From: Chthonomonadaceae bacterium
GTDB lineage: Bacteria > Armatimonadota > Chthonomonadetes > Chthonomonadales > Chthonomonadaceae
Reading direction: 5' to 3'
Length of the DNA stretch: 64,000 nt
Assembly (NCBI GenBank): GCA_027459665.1
Contig: DAIDHN010000008.1
Span: 1-64,000, forward strand
The stretch's first letter is position 1; each line of letters begins with the position of its first letter. Positions 17,896 through 27,444 of the stretch are shown here, piece after piece. A program made the translations under genes and the position numbers. The notes under the pieces are model-generated. The model made no database searches and was not told the DNA's origin. It saw nothing but the letters and a program-made list of their open reading frames with translations.

Positions 17896-20424
17896 TTGAA
17901 AAAACGATACAGCCCATTGATGCGGGGAAAACGAAAGTGGAAGCGCGGCGGAATACTGGCGGCAGGCGCCGGCATGCTGCTGGGCGGAAAAGCCGCCCGG
18001 GCGGCCAGCCTGCCGATTTTGCCCGACCAGGTAGCCTTTGTAGTGGTGAACCCCCTTACCCGCCAGCCGGATACTCATGCATACATTACCATTTCAGAGC
18101 CGGGCAGCAAGCATTCTCCCCTCATAGTTTCTTCTGCGCGGGCCACTGTAAGCCTGTCGCATTGGCAGGTAAGCAAACATACTCCCCACATGCTGATAGC
18201 GCTTCTGCCTGGCCAGAGTGTGCGCCTGCCGCTGCCTGCACCGCATGGCAAACCGCCTACATCGGATATTTACATTGTGGTGCGCGCCTCACTGCTGCTG
18301 CGCAATCAGACTGCTCCCGGAGTGGTTACTACCCGCGCCCAGATCAAAAACAGCGCAGGCGCTACGGTAGGAGGCGATGTTACGCAGGTAATACAAAACA
18401 ACGCTGGCGTGGCCAAAGACTCGAGCGGACAGGAGCATGTGCGCGGCGAACATGCAGAAATAGCCTATGTGATCGACGGGGTGCCTCTTCCCGACACTTT
18501 GTCTGGCCGGCAGGGCAGCATTGTGGTGCTTTCTACCATAGAAGGTCTGCAGTTTCTTACCGGCTCTTTTCCGCCTGAATACGGCGGCCAAACCGCTGCT
18601 GTACTCAACATCACCACTCTGCCCTCTGCCCGCCATCCGCATACCGATCTAGCCCTGCAAACCGGCTCTTATGATACGCAGAATGGTGAACTTACCCTGC
18701 AAGGCCCCATTGGAAAAAAAGCGGGCTATGTGCTGGATGTAGGCGCATCGCGCACCAGCAATATAGAAGACCCGCAGCAGCCTGATTTTCAGACTGCGCA
18801 CAACACGGGGGCCAGCATCAACGAATTCGCCAAGTTTCGCTACCGCCCTACTTCGCAAGATACGTTTACCCTCACTTTCAGCCAGGCTCCCAGTACCATG
18901 CAGCTCAACAACCGGGCCGGCATGCCGGCTTCGTTTGCCCAGTCGGGGCAGGGATACGGCCTGCTGGGTGAGCGCGACCAGAATGGAGCCATTCCGGCGC
19001 TCAATCAGGTCAATCCGGGGGGGCTTGGCAGCGCGCAGCTGGTTCTGCCCAGCCAGCAGGCAGAGAATATGAATATCAACCAGTACGAAATAGATGAGTT
19101 TGGCGTGCTGGAATGGCAGCATCGCTTTGCACATCAGGAGCGCCTGGTGCTTGCCGCCACGCTGCTGCACTCAGGGCAGCAGCTGTACAACAGCAACCCG
19201 GCTGTCAATCTGTTTCAGCTGCCCATAGACAATTCAATAGAGTACAACCCCACGGTGGCCCGCAATGTGCATCAGGCACAGGTAGTGGGCAGCCTTACTA
19301 TGCCTGTGGGAGCGCATCAGCTCAAAACCGGTTTTCTGATAGATAGTGAAAGCGGCAATGAGTCGTACAACATTATTCCGGCCAGCCAGCTGGCGCTGGA
19401 TGCACTGGCGGCGGCCTCACCCAACCTTGCCCCCCCGGGTACTGTTCAAACTGCTGTGGGAAGCACAACTCCGGTTACCGATGTATATGGAAATCCGGTG
19501 TATACTCCCACAGGCACATCGCCTACCCTCAATGTTCACCGTTCCGGGTTTTACCGGGCGGCTTATGCACAGGATACATGGAAAGAGTCGCACCGGTTCA
19601 CCATCAACTACGGTCTTCGCTTCGACTGGTTTCGGTCTACCCAGAATTTGAAGCAGCCTGTGGTAAACACCAGTTTTCTTTCTCCCCGGTTCAATTTTGC
19701 CTATACGCCAGACCATCTGACTTCCATTCGATGGGCATATGGCAGGCTGTTCAACTACCCTCCGCTTGCACAGGGTTCGGTGGTAGGCGCTCCGATTAAG
19801 CCCGAGACGCTGGATCAGTATGATTTGAGCGTGCAGCGCGAAATTGCCCCCGGGCAGAGCGTGGAACTGGCTTACTATGTGAAAAACATTCGCAATCAGG
19901 TAGATACAGGGCTGCTTATACCGGGCAGCGACATTGGTCTTTATTCTGCTGTAAACTTTCAGCATGGCCATGTACACGGGGTGGAACTTTCGTATGATCT
20001 TACCCCTGTGAGCGGACGAGGAATGAATGGGTTTCTCAACTGGAGTTACTCTTTAGCGCAGCCTTCCGGGCTGGACAATGCCGGGCAGCCAGCTCCTGCT
20101 TTTAATGACCACGACCAGCGCAATACAGTAGGGTTAGGCATGGGATATACCTGGAAGAACAATGCCAATGTGAACTTTGTGTTTTCGTATGGCAGCGGCC
20201 TGGCAAGCAGCCAGGTAATACCTTCTCCGTTTCGTACCCAAAACAGCCAGGTAAATCTGCACCTTGCCACCAGCCCTCACTTTCTCTGGAAGCATGGCAG
20301 CCTGAGTCTGGATGTGCTCAACCTGTTCGATTCGCGCAGTGTGATCAACTTTCTGTCGGGTTTCAGCGGCACCCGTTTTCAGCAGGGCAGACGCATACTG
20401 TTTTCAATATCAGGCAGTTTTTAA
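17896..20424 (+). CDS. TonB-dependent receptor
   Basis: An 842-residue outer-membrane receptor. Residues 1-36 are a basic, Gly-rich signal peptide. An N-terminal accessory region of ~110 residues precedes the plug (VIDGVPLPDT, TGSFPPEYGGQTAAVLNI), and the rest is a 22-strand-type barrel ending in an aromatic residue (FSISGSF). The start is TTG, one base after the tonB stop, so translation is probably coupled. The substrate is unknown; no transporter is encoded beside it. The dedicated exbBD-tonB set argues for one specific import function. Confidence 0.88.
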   Translation: MKKRYSPLMRGKRKWKRGGILAAGAGMLLGGKAARAASLPILPDQVAFVVVNPLTRQPDTHAYITISEPGSKHSPLIVSSARATVSLSHWQVSKHTPHMLIALLPGQSVRLPLPAPHGKPPTSDIYIVVRASLLLRNQTAPGVVTTRAQIKNSAGATVGGDVTQVIQNNAGVAKDSSGQEHVRGEHAEIAYVIDGVPLPDTLSGRQGSIVVLSTIEGLQFLTGSFPPEYGGQTAAVLNITTLPSARHPHTDLALQTGSYDTQNGELTLQGPIGKKAGYVLDVGASRTSNIEDPQQPDFQTAHNTGASINEFAKFRYRPTSQDTFTLTFSQAPSTMQLNNRAGMPASFAQSGQGYGLLGERDQNGAIPALNQVNPGGLGSAQLVLPSQQAENMNINQYEIDEFGVLEWQHRFAHQERLVLAATLLHSGQQLYNSNPAVNLFQLPIDNSIEYNPTVARNVHQAQVVGSLTMPVGAHQLKTGFLIDSESGNESYNIIPASQLALDALAAASPNLAPPGTVQTAVGSTTPVTDVYGNPVYTPTGTSPTLNVHRSGFYRAAYAQDTWKESHRFTINYGLRFDWFRSTQNLKQPVVNTSFLSPRFNFAYTPDHLTSIRWAYGRLFNYPPLAQGSVVGAPIKPETLDQYDLSVQREIAPGQSVELAYYVKNIRNQVDTGLLIPGSDIGLYSAVNFQHGHVHGVELSYDLTPVSGRGMNGFLNWSYSLAQPSGLDNAGQPAPAFNDHDQRNTVGLGMGYTWKNNANVNFVFSYGSGLASSQVIPSPFRTQNSQVNLHLATSPHFLWKHGSLSLDVLNLFDSRSVINFLSGFSGTRFQQGRRILFSISGSF

Positions 20425-20451
20425 CCCTATCGGCATCACGTGGGGTTTTGC

Positions 20452-20484
20452 AAAGGCAGGTTCCCGGCGAACCTGCCTTTTTAT
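20452..20484 (+). terminator. Intrinsic terminator of the TonB operon
   Basis: A perfect 12-bp stem (AAAGGCAGGTTC / GAACCTGCCTTT at 20452-20463 and 20469-20480) with a 5-nt loop is followed by a T-rich tail. It lies 27 bp after the receptor stop. Confidence 0.92.
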
Positions 20485-20609
20485 TGCAGCTGCACACGCT
20501 GTATTGCACACTACCGATAATTTGGAAAATACTCCGGCCTGTATCTTCCGGCTTCGCTTCTTTTGTTTCTTGCCTCACTTTCTCCTGTTGTCGGGAGTTT
20601 TGCCGCTTT

Positions 20610-21218
20610 CTATGGGGTGTGCGATTCGCCAAACAGGTATCTAAGCCGGGCAATGATATTCTCAGATGCAAATTCGGCCGCTCTGGCTTCATCTTTGCCA
20701 TAAGCCCATGCCTCGTTGGAATACCAAAGAATTTGCCTGGTGTGAGTATCAAGCAGGAATATTCTCAAAGAGATCATGCCGCCTAAAGGCGGTGTGCCCA
20801 GATCTATAGTAGAATTGGTGCTATTCGTCAACTGTGTGCCTCCCATCCATGTCTCTCCATTGCCATAGACCATAATCACAATTCTTAAGCGGGCACTGCT
20901 TGTGACGCGGTACTTTTGTGCCAGATATTTGCTAATCGAGCGTGTAATTTTTGCTGTCATTCGTGCTCGCGTCTTGTCACTCACTGCACTTATTGGAGGT
21001 ACTAAACCTGAATTACCGGTTTCTGAAAACTTATGCAGATTATTTATTACTGTGACAGCTATGCTTGACTCGTTGATTTTTTTCTGCACATGAGCGAATT
21101 GGTATGTCTGATATTCCTTCGCTGATGTGTGCAGGGCCGTAAGGAACTTATTCGAATCACCTGATGATGCGGGAGGTGTGAATGAGTATGATTTTATTGT
21201 TTGTTCTGCATTCGGCAC
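20610..21218 (-). CDS. C-terminal part of a frame-broken exported protein
   Basis: A 202-codon frame beginning at a GTG with no clear ribosome-binding site and no signal peptide. It overlaps the end of the upstream frame by 25 bp. The frame stays open upstream of the GTG through KNSTWFVKIRKGRAV to an A7 run at 21256-21262, where it would join the upstream frame after a -1 shift. Visible parts are an alpha/beta segment (SLRIFLLDTHTRQILWYSNE) and a C-terminal helix (NIIARLRYLF). I do not recognise a family. It is probably the second half of one gene rather than an independent one. Confidence 0.6.
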   Translation of the reverse strand: MPNAEQTIKSYSFTPPASSGDSNKFLTALHTSAKEYQTYQFAHVQKKINESSIAVTVINNLHKFSETGNSGLVPPISAVSDKTRARMTAKITRSISKYLAQKYRVTSSARLRIVIMVYGNGETWMGGTQLTNSTNSTIDLGTPPLGGMISLRIFLLDTHTRQILWYSNEAWAYGKDEARAAEFASENIIARLRYLFGESHTP

Positions 21219-21691
21219 CGCTCTGCCTTTTCTAATTTTGACAAACCACGTTGAATTTTTTTGTGTATCCCTGCTGCCCTGGTTCGCTTCGTTGATGTGT
21301 GGGAAGGAATGCTGGCATCCTTCATTTTGCCATACATCGAGCTCTTCAGATCGTAAATCACATAAACATGGTGATTCGCTGTTGTAAGCAGGAGCCTTCC
21401 GTTGCTGAGTCTGGATTTGAGTATCTTTGTTGTCTTGCCAAATAGCCAGCTCATGGATTTTACGAGGCCGGTTAAGTTTTTGATCTTTCCAGCACTGTCT
21501 ACCTCGATAGACGAAACCTGGATTTGCGCCTGTGTGAGTTGACCACTTGGCTTTTTGTACAAGACCACTACCGGTATTTTATGGTGACCGATTGACTGAA
21601 AAACCATCTGACCACTCTGGCCCAAAACGCAAGTATTCAACGCCATGAGAATTACTGCTGCCATAGAAAGCACCGACACTATTCTGCTCAT
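21194..21691 (-). CDS. N-terminal part of a frame-broken exported protein
   Basis: A 165-codon frame with a strong AAGGAG before the ATG and a signal peptide of about 25 residues ending near VLG-Q. The mature part is beta-rich (IPVVVLYKKPSGQ, RLLLTTANHHVYVIYDL), then degenerates into basic sequence after the A7 run at 21256-21262. With one more A, or a -1 slip, it continues into the downstream frame and yields a single secreted protein of about 360 residues. The function is unknown. Base composition is more AT-rich than in the flanking operons. Confidence 0.65.
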   Translation of the reverse strand: MSRIVSVLSMAAVILMALNTCVLGQSGQMVFQSIGHHKIPVVVLYKKPSGQLTQAQIQVSSIEVDSAGKIKNLTGLVKSMSWLFGKTTKILKSRLSNGRLLLTTANHHVYVIYDLKSSMYGKMKDASIPSHTSTKRTRAAGIHKKIQRGLSKLEKAERCRMQNKQ

Positions 21692-21830
21692 CGTATTCTC
21701 CTTCTGAAAAATTGTTGCGGGGCATCATCTGTCTTAACTTCAGCACCACAGCAATAAACGCCAGGGTAGATGTGGTGCGGGCGCTAGATGCTAACGCCCG
21801 CACGATGCACGCAAACACAAAGTTGTCTAG

Positions 21831-22514
21831 TTAAAACCGGAACCCGAGTGCCACTTCGGGCAAGAACGATTCAGCACCGCCGCCAAAAGGTGCCAGCACA
21901 CCGAATCTGCCGCAGATCATGCCTTTGGGCCGGGAAACATAGAAAATGCCCGGTGCAACATAAATACCATTCGCCGAGCCAACGCGCAGATCGAAGGCAA
22001 GCCCGCTGGCCTTGCCTCTTGGGAAGTAGAAAAGGTCTCCCATGGGGCCAATATTCACCCCCCCGCCTGTGCTGAGCACTGAGCTGCTGTTTGACGAGTT
22101 GTTTACCAGGACTCCTGCGACGCCTAGGCCCACCGTAAAATTCCCTGATGCGCTGATGCGATAATCCAGCTGGATGGTGCCGAATATCCACAGCGTGAAA
22201 CGCCGGTTGTCACTGCTGCCGGCAGTACCGCCATTCGGCACAGTTCCAGCTAGAGTGAGCGAATTCGAGAAATTCGAGGCGATCTGGGTTGCCAGGCCAA
22301 TTTCTGAAGCCGATGCTTTGACGGCGGTCTGATAGGCACATTTGCTGACTCGCGCATGATTTTGAAAGACACTGCTGCGAATCATCGCGGGCATATCTCG
22401 CGCGGTGCTGCCTGCATACCCGGCTGCTGCCGGGAGAGGCATTGTCTGCGCCTTTGCGCCAGAAACGGCGCAGGCAAAAAGCAAAGCAATCACGTTGATG
22501 TAATTCACCTTCAT
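21831..22514 (-). CDS. Exported beta-barrel-like protein of unknown function
   Basis: A 227-residue protein with a signal peptide of about 23 residues (ending KAQ). The mature part alternates hydrophobic and polar residues (FTLWIFGTIQLDYRIS, FTVGLGVAGVLV) and ends in VALGFRF; a terminal Phe after a beta strand is typical of outer-membrane barrels. I do not recognise the family. It is divergent from the STAND regulator, whose predicted start is 272 bp away, and is oriented like the frame-broken exported gene downstream. Confidence 0.6.
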   Translation of the reverse strand: MKVNYINVIALLFACAVSGAKAQTMPLPAAAGYAGSTARDMPAMIRSSVFQNHARVSKCAYQTAVKASASEIGLATQIASNFSNSLTLAGTVPNGGTAGSSDNRRFTLWIFGTIQLDYRISASGNFTVGLGVAGVLVNNSSNSSSVLSTGGGVNIGPMGDLFYFPRGKASGLAFDLRVGSANGIYVAPGIFYVSRPKGMICGRFGVLAPFGGGAESFLPEVALGFRF

Positions 22515-22786
22515 CAGAGGTCTCTTGTGGCAGTAAGATACTGCGGTTGATTTGTGTTGCAAACTCGGCAGACTGAATCTGCCCGTTTTAGGGTATGCTT
22601 GGCCAGAAGAATGATCTGTTATTACAGGACGTAATGCAGATGCACAACTACACATATCAGATGCTTCTGGAAGCAGCAGCTGAGCTTGTGCTCGTATATA
22701 CTCAACCCGCTGCGAAGCGTGATCAAAATGGAAGATACGCGGAAGATTGGAGGAAGATTACAATTAGTTTACGAGGATGTGAATTT

Positions 22787-25255
22787 ATGAATACTAACGA
22801 CGGTACCAAGACTACGCGACAACGTGCAAGGTGTTTAACGGATGAAGCGCTTAAAATGCTCAAAGATGCGATACTTGAAAAGTACTGTGCTGGGAATAAT
22901 GGCGGCGTGACCAATCTAATATCGTTCTCCCAAATACCGCTCACCGTTTTAGTTGTTATTATGAGTGGCGATAGAACGAATCTTGATGTGAAAACAGTTG
23001 AAAAGATACTAGACAGGGCTGGGAATGATCTGTCTAAACTGAAGGGTGTGTTTAAGAACTTGGGCTTGACCTGGAAGGCGCACTACTCGGTGTTACTGCC
23101 TAATAGAGTACCAAATAATCTGCCGCCGCCGAGAGAGATCATCGGACGTACCAATGAGATTAATCAGGTTGTTTCTTTTCTGAATAAGCATCGCATTGTA
23201 ACGCTCACAGGTGCTGGAGGTATTGGAAAGACACATCTTGCATTGTCTACAGCAAACGTTCTCAGCATGGATTCCAGACTATTCCCTGATGGCATATGGC
23301 TGGTTAATCTTGCGTCGGTTAATTCAGATCAGGCTAACAAGGTAACTCATCCTATTCATCAATTGATCGCTGAGGCACTTGGCATACGCTTGAATAAAAA
23401 TACCCGAGAGTGTCTTATACAATGGCTGTCAAACAAAAACCTGCTTTTAATATTGGATAATTGTGAGCACCTGCTTGATGAGTGCAAAACTCTGGTAGAG
23501 TCATTCATAAGGCCCTGCCCAAATGTGAAAGTAATCGCAACCAGTCTTCGGTTACTCAACATTCAGGGCGAGCAACTTTACAATGTACCGCCGCTCGGTC
23601 AGCCGATTTCGCCCGAGGCCATCCTCGCATCAACTTCTGGCCAGTACTTCATTGATCAAGCGCGTTTGAAGTCTCCAGATTTTACAGTAACAGAAGCAAA
23701 TGCAAATGATTTGTATAACCTTCTAGCCCTCCTGGGTGGAAATCCATTATGGATTCAACTGGCTGCAGCACATGTTCGGCATATGCCTGTGAGCCAGTTA
23801 CTGGTTAATATCAATACAGCATTAGCAGGCGGCTCAAGTACTGAGCAGCGCCAGATTAGCCTGGACGAATTGATGAAATGGGTGCTTGGCTGCTTAACTC
23901 AACCTCAAATTGTCTTACTGTATGCGCTGGCGGAGTTTCGGGGAGGCTGGACCATTCAAGCTGCAGTGGCAGCATGCAGCGACCTGAAAATTGGGACTGG
24001 GGTGAATGAGCAATCAATGAGCGAGCAAACCTCTGTAGTGGAGATGCTGACTTCGCTCGTGGATTGGAATCTTGTTGTACGCCCCAGTGCAGCTCAGCGC
24101 TATAGCATGCTTGAGCCAATTCGCCTTTATGCCCATGGCAAACTTGACGAAGCCAGTAGAAATCAACTTCAGCAAAGTCTGATCAGCTATTTCGTCACGT
24201 GGACACGCGAGACAGTAGCGAAGCTGGAGAGCAGGCAGCCTGAATTGCTGCAACTGATAGGGGCAGAGATATACAATCTTACAGCTTGCCTAGATTGGGC
24301 TACAATACAATGCCCGAAAGCTGCCCTCCAACTGGCCTGTAGTCTAACACCCTTCTGGGATATTAGCTGCTATTGGGCAGAAGCATATAATAGGTTGAGT
24401 AATCTTCTGACCCTGAACCAAGAGGCAGATAAAGTATTGCTGGCTACAGCCTATCTGTCTGCTGGAATATTTGCCAAGCAGCTTGGAAAGTTTGATGAGG
24501 CAAAGGCAATGATGCTCACAAGCGAAAAACTGCTTGGCGAATACGTTGCAGAGAATCCGCCTGGCAATGATATCTCTCTTCAACGTAAATATGGTTCTTT
24601 TCTTTCAAAGATATACAACAATCTCGCCATAGTTGCTCAGGAGTCTGGTAACTTTACTCAGGAAATAGAGATGCTTGGCAAGTCAATCGATATTAAGAGA
24701 AGGCAGAATTTAACAACAGAATTAGCCATATCGCTTGCGAACAGAGGCTATACATATTATATCAATAACGAACTGGATAATGCCAAAGCCGACCTGCTGG
24801 AGGCGATTTCAGTGTTAAAGCCGCTTGGAGACTCCGTAGCTTATGCGAATGCTCTGAATAACCTTGGGGGCGTACTGCGGCTGCAAAATCAGTCACCAGA
24901 TAGAGTATTCGACAATCTGAAAAGCAGTCTGCTTATTCGCGAGAGACTAAATGATCGCCGCGGCATTATTTACTCGCTCTACGAATTCGCCCATTTGCTT
25001 CGTGTGATTGGGGGACAGGAACAGTCGGTTCAGTTGATTGCACAAGTCGATAAGCTAAACAATGAGCTTAACTACTCATTTCCCCATCAAGAAGAGTGTC
25101 GCAAGGAGGAATTAATAGCATTATTGAAGCAGAACCTGAGTATTGAGGAATACACCAGCGTACTAACAAAAGGGTGTGAGATGACTGTAGAGCAAGCTGT
25201 TCATATTGCTTATGAGGCTGCATCGCAATACCGGGTGAGGCATCAGAATACCTAA
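22787..25255 (+). CDS. STAND NTPase regulator: N-terminal helical domain, NB-ARC, TPR
   Basis: An 822-residue signal-integration ATPase. Residues about 1-105 resemble the helix-turn-helix-like leader of cyanobacterial NB-ARC proteins (RCLTDEALKMLKDAI, then TVLVVIMSG and LDVKTVEKIL). The NB-ARC core has Walker A LTGAGGIGKTHLAL (about 140), Walker B LLLILDNCEHL (about 220) and the sensor VIATSLRLL. Winged-helix-like and TPR repeats fill residues about 400-800. The architecture matches AfsR/LuxR-type regulators lacking a C-terminal output domain. I chose the ATG at 22787 because GAGG precedes it; an ATG at 22595 has no good site. Codon use is more AT-rich than in neighbours, suggesting transfer. 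Confidence 0.75.
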   Translation: MNTNDGTKTTRQRARCLTDEALKMLKDAILEKYCAGNNGGVTNLISFSQIPLTVLVVIMSGDRTNLDVKTVEKILDRAGNDLSKLKGVFKNLGLTWKAHYSVLLPNRVPNNLPPPREIIGRTNEINQVVSFLNKHRIVTLTGAGGIGKTHLALSTANVLSMDSRLFPDGIWLVNLASVNSDQANKVTHPIHQLIAEALGIRLNKNTRECLIQWLSNKNLLLILDNCEHLLDECKTLVESFIRPCPNVKVIATSLRLLNIQGEQLYNVPPLGQPISPEAILASTSGQYFIDQARLKSPDFTVTEANANDLYNLLALLGGNPLWIQLAAAHVRHMPVSQLLVNINTALAGGSSTEQRQISLDELMKWVLGCLTQPQIVLLYALAEFRGGWTIQAAVAACSDLKIGTGVNEQSMSEQTSVVEMLTSLVDWNLVVRPSAAQRYSMLEPIRLYAHGKLDEASRNQLQQSLISYFVTWTRETVAKLESRQPELLQLIGAEIYNLTACLDWATIQCPKAALQLACSLTPFWDISCYWAEAYNRLSNLLTLNQEADKVLLATAYLSAGIFAKQLGKFDEAKAMMLTSEKLLGEYVAENPPGNDISLQRKYGSFLSKIYNNLAIVAQESGNFTQEIEMLGKSIDIKRRQNLTTELAISLANRGYTYYINNELDNAKADLLEAISVLKPLGDSVAYANALNNLGGVLRLQNQSPDRVFDNLKSSLLIRERLNDRRGIIYSLYEFAHLLRVIGGQEQSVQLIAQVDKLNNELNYSFPHQEECRKEELIALLKQNLSIEEYTSVLTKGCEMTVEQAVHIAYEAASQYRVRHQNT

Positions 25256-25705
25256 ATGTAGCGTAAGCATCTCAGTTGTCGATACACAGTTGAGCAGTAC
25301 ACTACGACTGCCTGTGCCGGGTCGCTGCTTAGAAACCGCCCTGTGCCGGGGTCGTAGTACCGGTGCCCTAACGGTACCCGCTGCCGCCTGCAAACAGCAC
25401 GGGCGTGGGCGTGCTGCCTGTGCGAGTGAGCGTACTGCCAAACGCGTCGTACTCTACTGCATCGGTAGCTGCACCCGCTGCCGTTGTACTGGCAACTGTT
25501 CACTGTACCGTTCGGAAGAGTAATGCCGGTGACGCGGTTCAAACTATCGTAGCGAAGGGTGGTCACGCTCGTGCCGCTCACATTGCTTGCCTCGCTCAAA
25601 CGGTTCCCATTGCCGTCGCAGCTGAAGCTCTCGGTGCAGCCGTCTAAGCCTGTGCGAATGCCGGCATTTGCTGCACCATGCGTATTTGTGAGATGGTGTC
25701 AGCGC
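25252..25705 (-). pseudogene. RHS/YD-repeat gene remnant
   Basis: On the minus strand three frames carry consecutive pieces of an RHS core: GNRLSEASNVSG and TLRYDSLNRVTGITLPNGT; then, in another frame, VEYDAFGSTLTRTG and LFAGGSGYR; then, in the first frame, HRYYDPGTGRFLSSDP. The last motif is the hallmark RHS core end. At least two frame changes separate the pieces and no start is present, so this is a decayed tail of a much longer polymorphic-toxin or wall-associated RHS gene. Its end touches the stop of the STAND gene. Confidence 0.82.
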
Positions 25706-26017
25706 CTGCTATACTGCAGTAAAATGGGGGGGGTAAATTGTCTTCGTATTGCCTGCATGTATGGTTTACCCAGTGTTTGTATTGCCTTGCAAGAATACTT
25801 CAACACGCTTTTGCCAATAACGCAAGCATTTTTTACAGCAAAATGCAGTTTTTTTCAAAAAAAGTGCAGATGAAGCAAGTTTTTCCATTTTTGGCAGACA
25901 TGCGCAGTGCATTTGCTGCAGGCAGGGCTGAATGTTTGCCTGCTGCCCAATTTGTACATACCGGTAAAATAAGGCTATAATGATGGAACAAAAAGGTGTT
26001 TTTATGAGGAGAGCGTT
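25706..26017. other. Intergenic region before the Kbl/BioF-type gene
   Basis: About 310 bp without a supportable gene. It contains a G8 run at 25726-25733 and a promoter-like pair close to the downstream gene, listed separately. A second possible promoter, TTGTGA (25686-25691) with TATACT (25710-25715) at 18 bp spacing, lies at the edge of the RHS remnant. Confidence 0.45.
25952..25981 (+). promoter_or_regulatory. Putative sigma-70 promoter of the Kbl/BioF-type gene
   Basis: TTGTAC at 25952-25957 and a perfect TATAAT at 25976-25981 are 18 bp apart. Transcription would start near 25988, giving a ~30-nt leader with GGAGAG before the TTG start at 26018. Confidence 0.6.
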
Positions 26018-27199
26018 TTGAACGGTAATTTGCAAAACTGGCTGCAAGAACAATTGAACAACCTGCATGAACAAAATCTCTACAAGCAGCAGGTTGTGAT
26101 GGATACCCCTTCGGGAGCAAGAATCTCGGTGAATGACCGTGACAATGTAATCAATCTGGCTTCCAACAATTATCTTGGCCTTGCGAATCACCCTGCTCTC
26201 AAGCAGGCTGCCATAGAGGCCGTAGAGCGCTGGGGGGCAGGAGCCGGGGCAGTGCGCCCCATTATTGGCACCATGCGGCTTCATGTAGAGCTGGAACAAA
26301 AGCTGGCAGCCTTTAAGCATGTAGAAGCCGCACTGGTATTTCAATCGGGTTTTACCTCCAACGCCGGCGCCATTCCCACTGTAATGGAAGCAGGGGACGC
26401 CATTCTTACCGATGAATTGAACCATGCCTCCATCATAGACGGCGTTCGTCTCTCCAGGGCCGAGAGAAAGATATACCGGCACAGCGATATGAACTCGCTG
26501 GAGGATGCGCTGCGCGATACCTCTGCTGCGCGAAAACGTCTCATTATTACCGACGGCGTATTCAGCATGGATGGAGACATTGCACCCCTGCCAGAGATTG
26601 TGGCGCTGGCCGAGCAGTACAATGCAGCAGTGATGGTAGACGATGCCCACGGTTCGGGAGTGATGGGAGGCGGGCGTGGCACAGCCTATCATTTTGGCGT
26701 ACATGAAAAAGTGGATATACAGCTGGGCACTCTTTCAAAAGCAGTGGGGGTGATGGGCGGGTACATTGCAGGCAGCAAACCGCTGATTGACTGGCTTACA
26801 CAGCGTGCGCGCCCCTATCTGTTCAGCACAGCGCAGCCGCCAGCCGCGGCCGCGGCAGTTGCCGCCGCCATAGATTTGATGGAGAAAGATGATTCTCTTA
26901 CCAGCCGCCTCTGGGAAAACACCCGATTCTGGAAAGAAGGGCTGCACAAACTGGGGTACGACACAGGGGTATCGCAGACGCCGATTACCCCAGTGATGAC
27001 TGAAGACGAGGGGCGCGCTGCACACATGCAGCAGCTGCTGCTGGAAGAAGGAGTGCTTGCACTTGCCATTGTATATCCTACCGTTGCCAGGGGAAAGGCA
27101 CGTATACGCACCATGCCGTCTGCTATGCACAGCCGTGCTGATCTGGAAGAGGCTCTGGCAGCATTTGAGAAGGCAGGCAGAAGGATCGGTTTGATCTAG
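26018..27199 (+). CDS. kbl: Glycine C-acetyltransferase / 8-amino-7-oxononanoate synthase family
   Basis: A 393-residue PLP-dependent alpha-oxoamine synthase. The PLP lysine is K241 in GTLSKAVGVMGG, with DDAHGSGVMG for cofactor contacts. The block GTMRLHVELEQKLAAFKH is closer to glycine C-acetyltransferase (acetyl-CoA + glycine to 2-amino-3-oxobutyrate) of the Bacillus/Thermus type than to BioF, but the two are hard to tell apart by eye. No threonine dehydrogenase or bio gene is adjacent. The start is TTG with GGAGAG upstream. A role in making an acyl-amino precursor for the polysaccharide operon cannot be excluded. Confidence 0.75.
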   Translation: MNGNLQNWLQEQLNNLHEQNLYKQQVVMDTPSGARISVNDRDNVINLASNNYLGLANHPALKQAAIEAVERWGAGAGAVRPIIGTMRLHVELEQKLAAFKHVEAALVFQSGFTSNAGAIPTVMEAGDAILTDELNHASIIDGVRLSRAERKIYRHSDMNSLEDALRDTSAARKRLIITDGVFSMDGDIAPLPEIVALAEQYNAAVMVDDAHGSGVMGGGRGTAYHFGVHEKVDIQLGTLSKAVGVMGGYIAGSKPLIDWLTQRARPYLFSTAQPPAAAAAVAAAIDLMEKDDSLTSRLWENTRFWKEGLHKLGYDTGVSQTPITPVMTEDEGRAAHMQQLLLEEGVLALAIVYPTVARGKARIRTMPSAMHSRADLEEALAAFEKAGRRIGLI

Positions 27200-27444
27200 C
27201 AGGGCAAGGAAGCAGGTAATTCTACTATTATGAAAATTGCTCTCGTTTCCGAAAATTCTGCAATATTACTTTAGAAAACAGCATTGATGGAACGAAAATT
27301 GCCATGTATATTGTGTATGATACTGGCAAAACCTTTATGCAGGCCATGAAACCCTGTTTTGAAGGTGTTACATCTAAAGAATAATTTGCGGCCTGTGGCC
27401 ACATCGCTGTGCGGCTGTTATACCGCAGGGAGATAAAACAAATA

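Noticed and set aside
22787-25255. Avs-type antiphage STAND protein
   Set aside because: There is no nuclease or other effector domain, and the layout fits AfsR/LuxR-like regulators better; defence remains only a possibility.
25252-25705. Intact RHS toxin gene
   Set aside because: Only core-end motifs remain, spread over changed frames and lacking a start, so it is a remnant.
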